Origin: JAJTHJ01 sp046316025
GTDB lineage: Bacteria > Pseudomonadota > Gammaproteobacteria > Burkholderiales > Burkholderiaceae_F
Direction: 5' to 3'
DNA: 29,890 nucleotides
NCBI GenBank assembly: GCA_046316025.1
Contig: JBKCXU010000032.1
Coordinates: 1 to 29,890 of the forward strand
Shown here piece after piece: positions 27,781 through 29,890 of this stretch. The translations under genes were made by a program, and so were the position numbers. Within the stretch, counting starts at the first letter, position 1; the number at the start of each line of letters is the position of its first letter. A model generated the notes under the pieces. That model saw nothing but the letters and a program-made list of their open reading frames with translations, was not told the origin of the DNA and did not search any database.

Positions 27781-28787
27781 ACCGACTCCCGCGTCGGCGC
27801 CGAGCAGCGGTCGCCGACCGCCAGCGGCAAGCCGGCGAGAAACTCCCGCGCCGGCAGGCGCCGGCCGCCGGCCCGTTGCAGTTCGGTCGCCACCAGAACG
27901 CCGTCGCCGCAGGCGATACGCACGCCACCGGCATCGGCGCCCAGCACCGTGCCCGGATCGGCCCCCGGCGCGCGCACCTCGGCGCGGGCGGCGTGCAGCT
28001 TGATGTCCGTCTCGCGCAGCCGCGTGCAGGCGACCGGAAACGGCTGAAACGCCCGCACTTGGCAGGCAAGCCGCGCCGCCGGTTGCGTCCAGTCGAGCCA
28101 GGCTTCCTCGCGTTCCAGCTTGTGCGCGTAAGTGACCCCGGCGACCGGCTGCGGCGTGGCGCGCTGCGCGCCGGCGGCGGCCGCGCGCAGCGCGGCGACG
28201 ATCAGCCCCGCGCCTTGGGCGGCGAGCCTGCCCGTCAGCGTCGCGGTGGTGTCGGCAGGGTCGATGGCTAGCCGCTCAGTGAGCAGCATCGGACCGGTAT
28301 CCAGCCCCGCGTCCATCTGCATGATGGTGGTGCCGGTCTCGGCATCGCCGGCCTCGATCGCCCGCGCCACCGGCGCCGCGCCGCGCCAGCGCGGCAGCAA
28401 CGACGCATGGACGTTAATCGCAGTGAGCGGCCCGCCGCCCGCGTCCGGCAGCCCGTGCGGGATCGCCAGCACGGCAGCCGGCAGGATCAGCCCATAGGCG
28501 GCGACCACCAGCACGTCGGGCGCCACGGCCCGCAACTGCTGCTGCGCCTGCGCGGCGGCCTCCCCGCCCTTCTTGAGGCTCAGCGTTTCCGGCGTGGCCA
28601 CCGCCAGGCCGTGCGCCTGCGCCAGCGCCTTGACGGGCGAGGCCGCGAGCTTCATCCCGCGCCCGGCCGGCCGGTCGGGCTGGGTCAGCACCAGCGGGAT
28701 CGTCCACCCTTCGCGCGGCGCCGCCTCGATCAGCGCCGCCAGCGCGGTCGCCGCAAATTCCGGTGTGCCGGCAAAGACGATGCGCAT
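27777..28787 (-). CDS. fmt: Methionyl-tRNA formyltransferase
   Basis: Formylates initiator Met-tRNA using 10-formyltetrahydrofolate; 336 aa (E. coli 315). It begins MRIVFAGTPEFAATAL, with the family's AGTPxFA motif. Catalytic residues are in INVHASLLPRWRGAAP (Asn and His), and IMQMDAGLDTGPML contains the catalytic Asp. The C-terminal domain has AHKLEREEAWLDW and FQPFPVA. The start is ATG 28787; the frame extends 15 codons more without family similarity. In many bacteria def lies directly upstream; here it does not, and a repeat and a response regulator occupy that position. The 4-bp overlap with rsmB couples the two. Confidence 0.96.
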   Translation of the reverse strand: MRIVFAGTPEFAATALAALIEAAPREGWTIPLVLTQPDRPAGRGMKLAASPVKALAQAHGLAVATPETLSLKKGGEAAAQAQQQLRAVAPDVLVVAAYGLILPAAVLAIPHGLPDAGGGPLTAINVHASLLPRWRGAAPVARAIEAGDAETGTTIMQMDAGLDTGPMLLTERLAIDPADTTATLTGRLAAQGAGLIVAALRAAAAGAQRATPQPVAGVTYAHKLEREEAWLDWTQPAARLACQVRAFQPFPVACTRLRETDIKLHAARAEVRAPGADPGTVLGADAGGVRIACGDGVLVATELQRAGGRRLPAREFLAGLPLAVGDRCSAPTRESV

Positions 28788-28844
28788 GCGCCGATTGTAG
28801 GCAGCCGCGCTCGCCCGCCGATCAACGATCACCGCTCACGGCTC

Positions 28845-28872
28845 TTATTCCATTTCCACTTCATTTGGACAA
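28845..28872 (-). promoter_or_regulatory. Possible fmt operon promoter
   Basis: On the bottom strand TTGTCC (28872-28867) and GAATAA (28850-28845) are separated by 16 bases in a locally AT-rich stretch about 60 bases before the fmt start. This is a weak match to a sigma-70 promoter but the best one in the gap. Confidence 0.35.
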
Positions 28873-28880
28873 TAAAGGCA

Positions 28881-28954
28881 CGTCATTCCCGCGCAAGCGG
28901 GAATCCAGTGTCGTTCGCGAAAGTCGCTGGGTTCCCGCTTTCGCCGGAACGACG
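28881..28954. repeat. Palindromic intergenic repeat, copy 2 (dRS3-like)
   Basis: The 74-bp element has ends CGTCATTCC (28881-28889) and GGAACGACG (28946-28954), matching as inverted repeats at 8 of 9 positions. Inside, ATTCCC-GCGCAAGC-GGGAAT (28885-28904) fits the dRS3 consensus, and GTTCC...GGAAC (28931-28950) makes a second small palindrome. It is the same family as 4110-4184 and lies between fmt and the LytTR gene. Confidence 0.85.
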
Positions 28955-28982
28955 ACATAGCCCTGACGATCGCGAAACGGAA

Positions 28983-29774
28983 TTACATCTGCCGAAACAC
29001 CGCCACGTACTGCCGCGCCACCGGCAGCTCGCGCGGGGTATCGCGCAGGCGCACATACAGCTTGCCGGTCAGGTCGCGCCGCGTACCGGCGACGGCGTCC
29101 ATGTTGACCAGCACCGAGCGATGGATCTGCTGGAAGCGTTCAGGGTCGAGCCGCGCGGCAAGCTCGGACAAGGGCGTGCGGATCAGCCACTCGCGCACCG
29201 CTGCGCCGTCGCGCGCGTACACGCAGGTGTACTTGTCGTCGGCCTGGAAGTACAGCACGTCGGCCACGGCGATCTGCTCGGTCAGTTCGCCGTCCGCGCT
29301 CTTCTTGCTCGCGCGCACCCAGCGCAGCCAGCCCGCCGCCGGCGCGGTGGGCAGCCGCGCGGCGACCTGCGCAATCAGTTGCGTCAGATCCGGTGCCGGC
29401 GCGCCGGCTGCCAGCGCCGCCTTGAGCTTGCTCACGGTGCGGGCGAGCCGCTCGTCGGTGACGGGCTTGAGCAGGTAATCGACGGCGTCGGCATCGAAGG
29501 CTTCGACCGCGTATTGGTCGAAAGCGGTGACAAAGACGATCCGCGGCCGCTGCGCCGCGCCTTGCAGGCGACGCGCCGCCTCCAGGCCGGTGACGCCCGG
29601 CATCCGGATGTCGAGGAACGCCAGATCGGGCCGCTGCGCCTCGATCTGCCGCAGGGCCTCTTCGCCGTTGCCCGCGACGGCGACGATCTGCAACTGCGGC
29701 CAGGCCTGTGCCAGCTTGGCGCGCAGGTAGTCGGCCAGGTGCGGCTCGTCGTCGGCGATCAGGGCGGTGGGCAT
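28983..29774 (-). CDS. Second LytTR-type response regulator
   Basis: A 263-aa response regulator and paralogue of the regulator at 836-1591. The receiver domain has D8-D9, phosphoacceptor D55 in AFLDIRMPG, and K103 in YLLKPV. The LytTR domain (about 160-263) has DVLYFQADDKYTCVYARDG and FQQIHRSVLVNMDAV. Both copies begin MPxxxIADDEP and share GEEAxRxI and RPDxAFLD. The start is ATG 29774. No Shine-Dalgarno sequence precedes it because a perfect heptamer array begins 2 bases upstream. Its cognate kinase, if any, lies beyond the right edge. Translation may depend on coupling from such an upstream gene. Confidence 0.93.
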   Translation of the reverse strand: MPTALIADDEPHLADYLRAKLAQAWPQLQIVAVAGNGEEALRQIEAQRPDLAFLDIRMPGVTGLEAARRLQGAAQRPRIVFVTAFDQYAVEAFDADAVDYLLKPVTDERLARTVSKLKAALAAGAPAPDLTQLIAQVAARLPTAPAAGWLRWVRASKKSADGELTEQIAVADVLYFQADDKYTCVYARDGAAVREWLIRTPLSELAARLDPERFQQIHRSVLVNMDAVAGTRRDLTGKLYVRLRDTPRELPVARQYVAVFRQM

Positions 29775-29776
29775 GC

Positions 29777-29890
29777 GGTTGTCGGTTGTCGGTTGTCGGT
29801 TGTCGGTTGTCGGTTGTCGGTTGTCGGTTGTCGGTTGTCGGTTGTCGGTTGTCGGTTGTCGGTTGTCGGTTGTCGGTTGTCGGTTGTCGG
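29777..29890. repeat. Perfect 7-bp tandem array, at least 16 copies
   Basis: GGTTGTC (top strand; GACAACC on the coding strand of the regulator) is repeated without any change from 29777 to the end of the window, 114 bases, and continues beyond it. Because 7 and 3 share no factor, every frame on the bottom strand reads the same cyclic peptide DNRQPTT, with no stop. It begins 2 bases upstream of the LytTR start codon. Confidence 0.97.

Noticed and set aside
29777..29890. CRISPR array or telomere-like repeat
   Set aside because: The units are 7 bases with no spacers, so it is a simple tandem repeat. Nothing else suggests a chromosome end.

Overview
The window is GC-rich (roughly two thirds G+C by eye) bacterial chromosomal DNA, almost certainly from a betaproteobacterium of the Burkholderiales or a close relative. 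The grounds are the order fmt-rsmB-DUF4390-ntrY-ntrX-trkA...trkH, a DUF3567 protein (a family I know mainly from that group), and intergenic palindromes of the ATTCCC-N8-GGGAAT type familiar from Neisseria and other betaproteobacteria. I see no tRNA, rRNA, CRISPR array, IS transposase or prophage. The only top-strand genes are the two at the far left and the MFS transporter.

Left part (1-8.4 kb). A protein cut by the left edge and a 56-residue ORF run rightward to a 13-bp inverted repeat that acts as a boundary. Facing them is a bottom-strand run: S9-family peptidase, a fused AmrB-AmrA protein (Memo plus AMMECR1 domains), the radical SAM protein AmrS, a LytS/AlgZ-type sensor kinase and its LytTR response regulator. 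This brings the uncharacterised AmmeMemoRadiSam set next to a two-component pair. A VapBC toxin-antitoxin module with a visible operator-like palindrome lies between the peptidase and metH.

Middle (8.4-15.2 kb). Cobalamin-dependent methionine synthase (metH) carries an in-frame palindromic repeat in the linker after its homocysteine domain. A divergent MFS transporter, a DUF3567 protein, an alpha/beta hydrolase resembling PcaD and a 130-residue CxCC protein follow. The last two overlap each other and the end of trkH.

Right part (15.2-28.8 kb). On the bottom strand, read from right to left, come fmt, rsmB, a DUF4390 protein, ntrY, an ntrX that lacks the AAA+ domain, trkA, a three-gene TRAP transporter (dctP, terminator, dctQ, dctM) and trkH. 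The TRAP genes sit between the two potassium-uptake genes trkA and trkH. DctM has a large proline-rich repeat insertion. Most genes here overlap by 4 bp, so translational coupling is extensive.

Right edge. A second LytTR response regulator is followed, immediately upstream of its start codon, by a perfect 7-bp tandem array (at least 16 copies) that runs off the window.

No stretch over 300 bases lacks a gene. The longest gaps are 25441-25698 (structured, hairpin-rich) and 20803-21029 (probable TRAP promoter region). Nothing here is a clearly new defence or mobile system. The strongest leads are the heptamer array at the regulator start, the small CxCC gene in the trkH operon, the repeat inside metH, the DctM insertion, and the Amr/LytTR neighbourhood.
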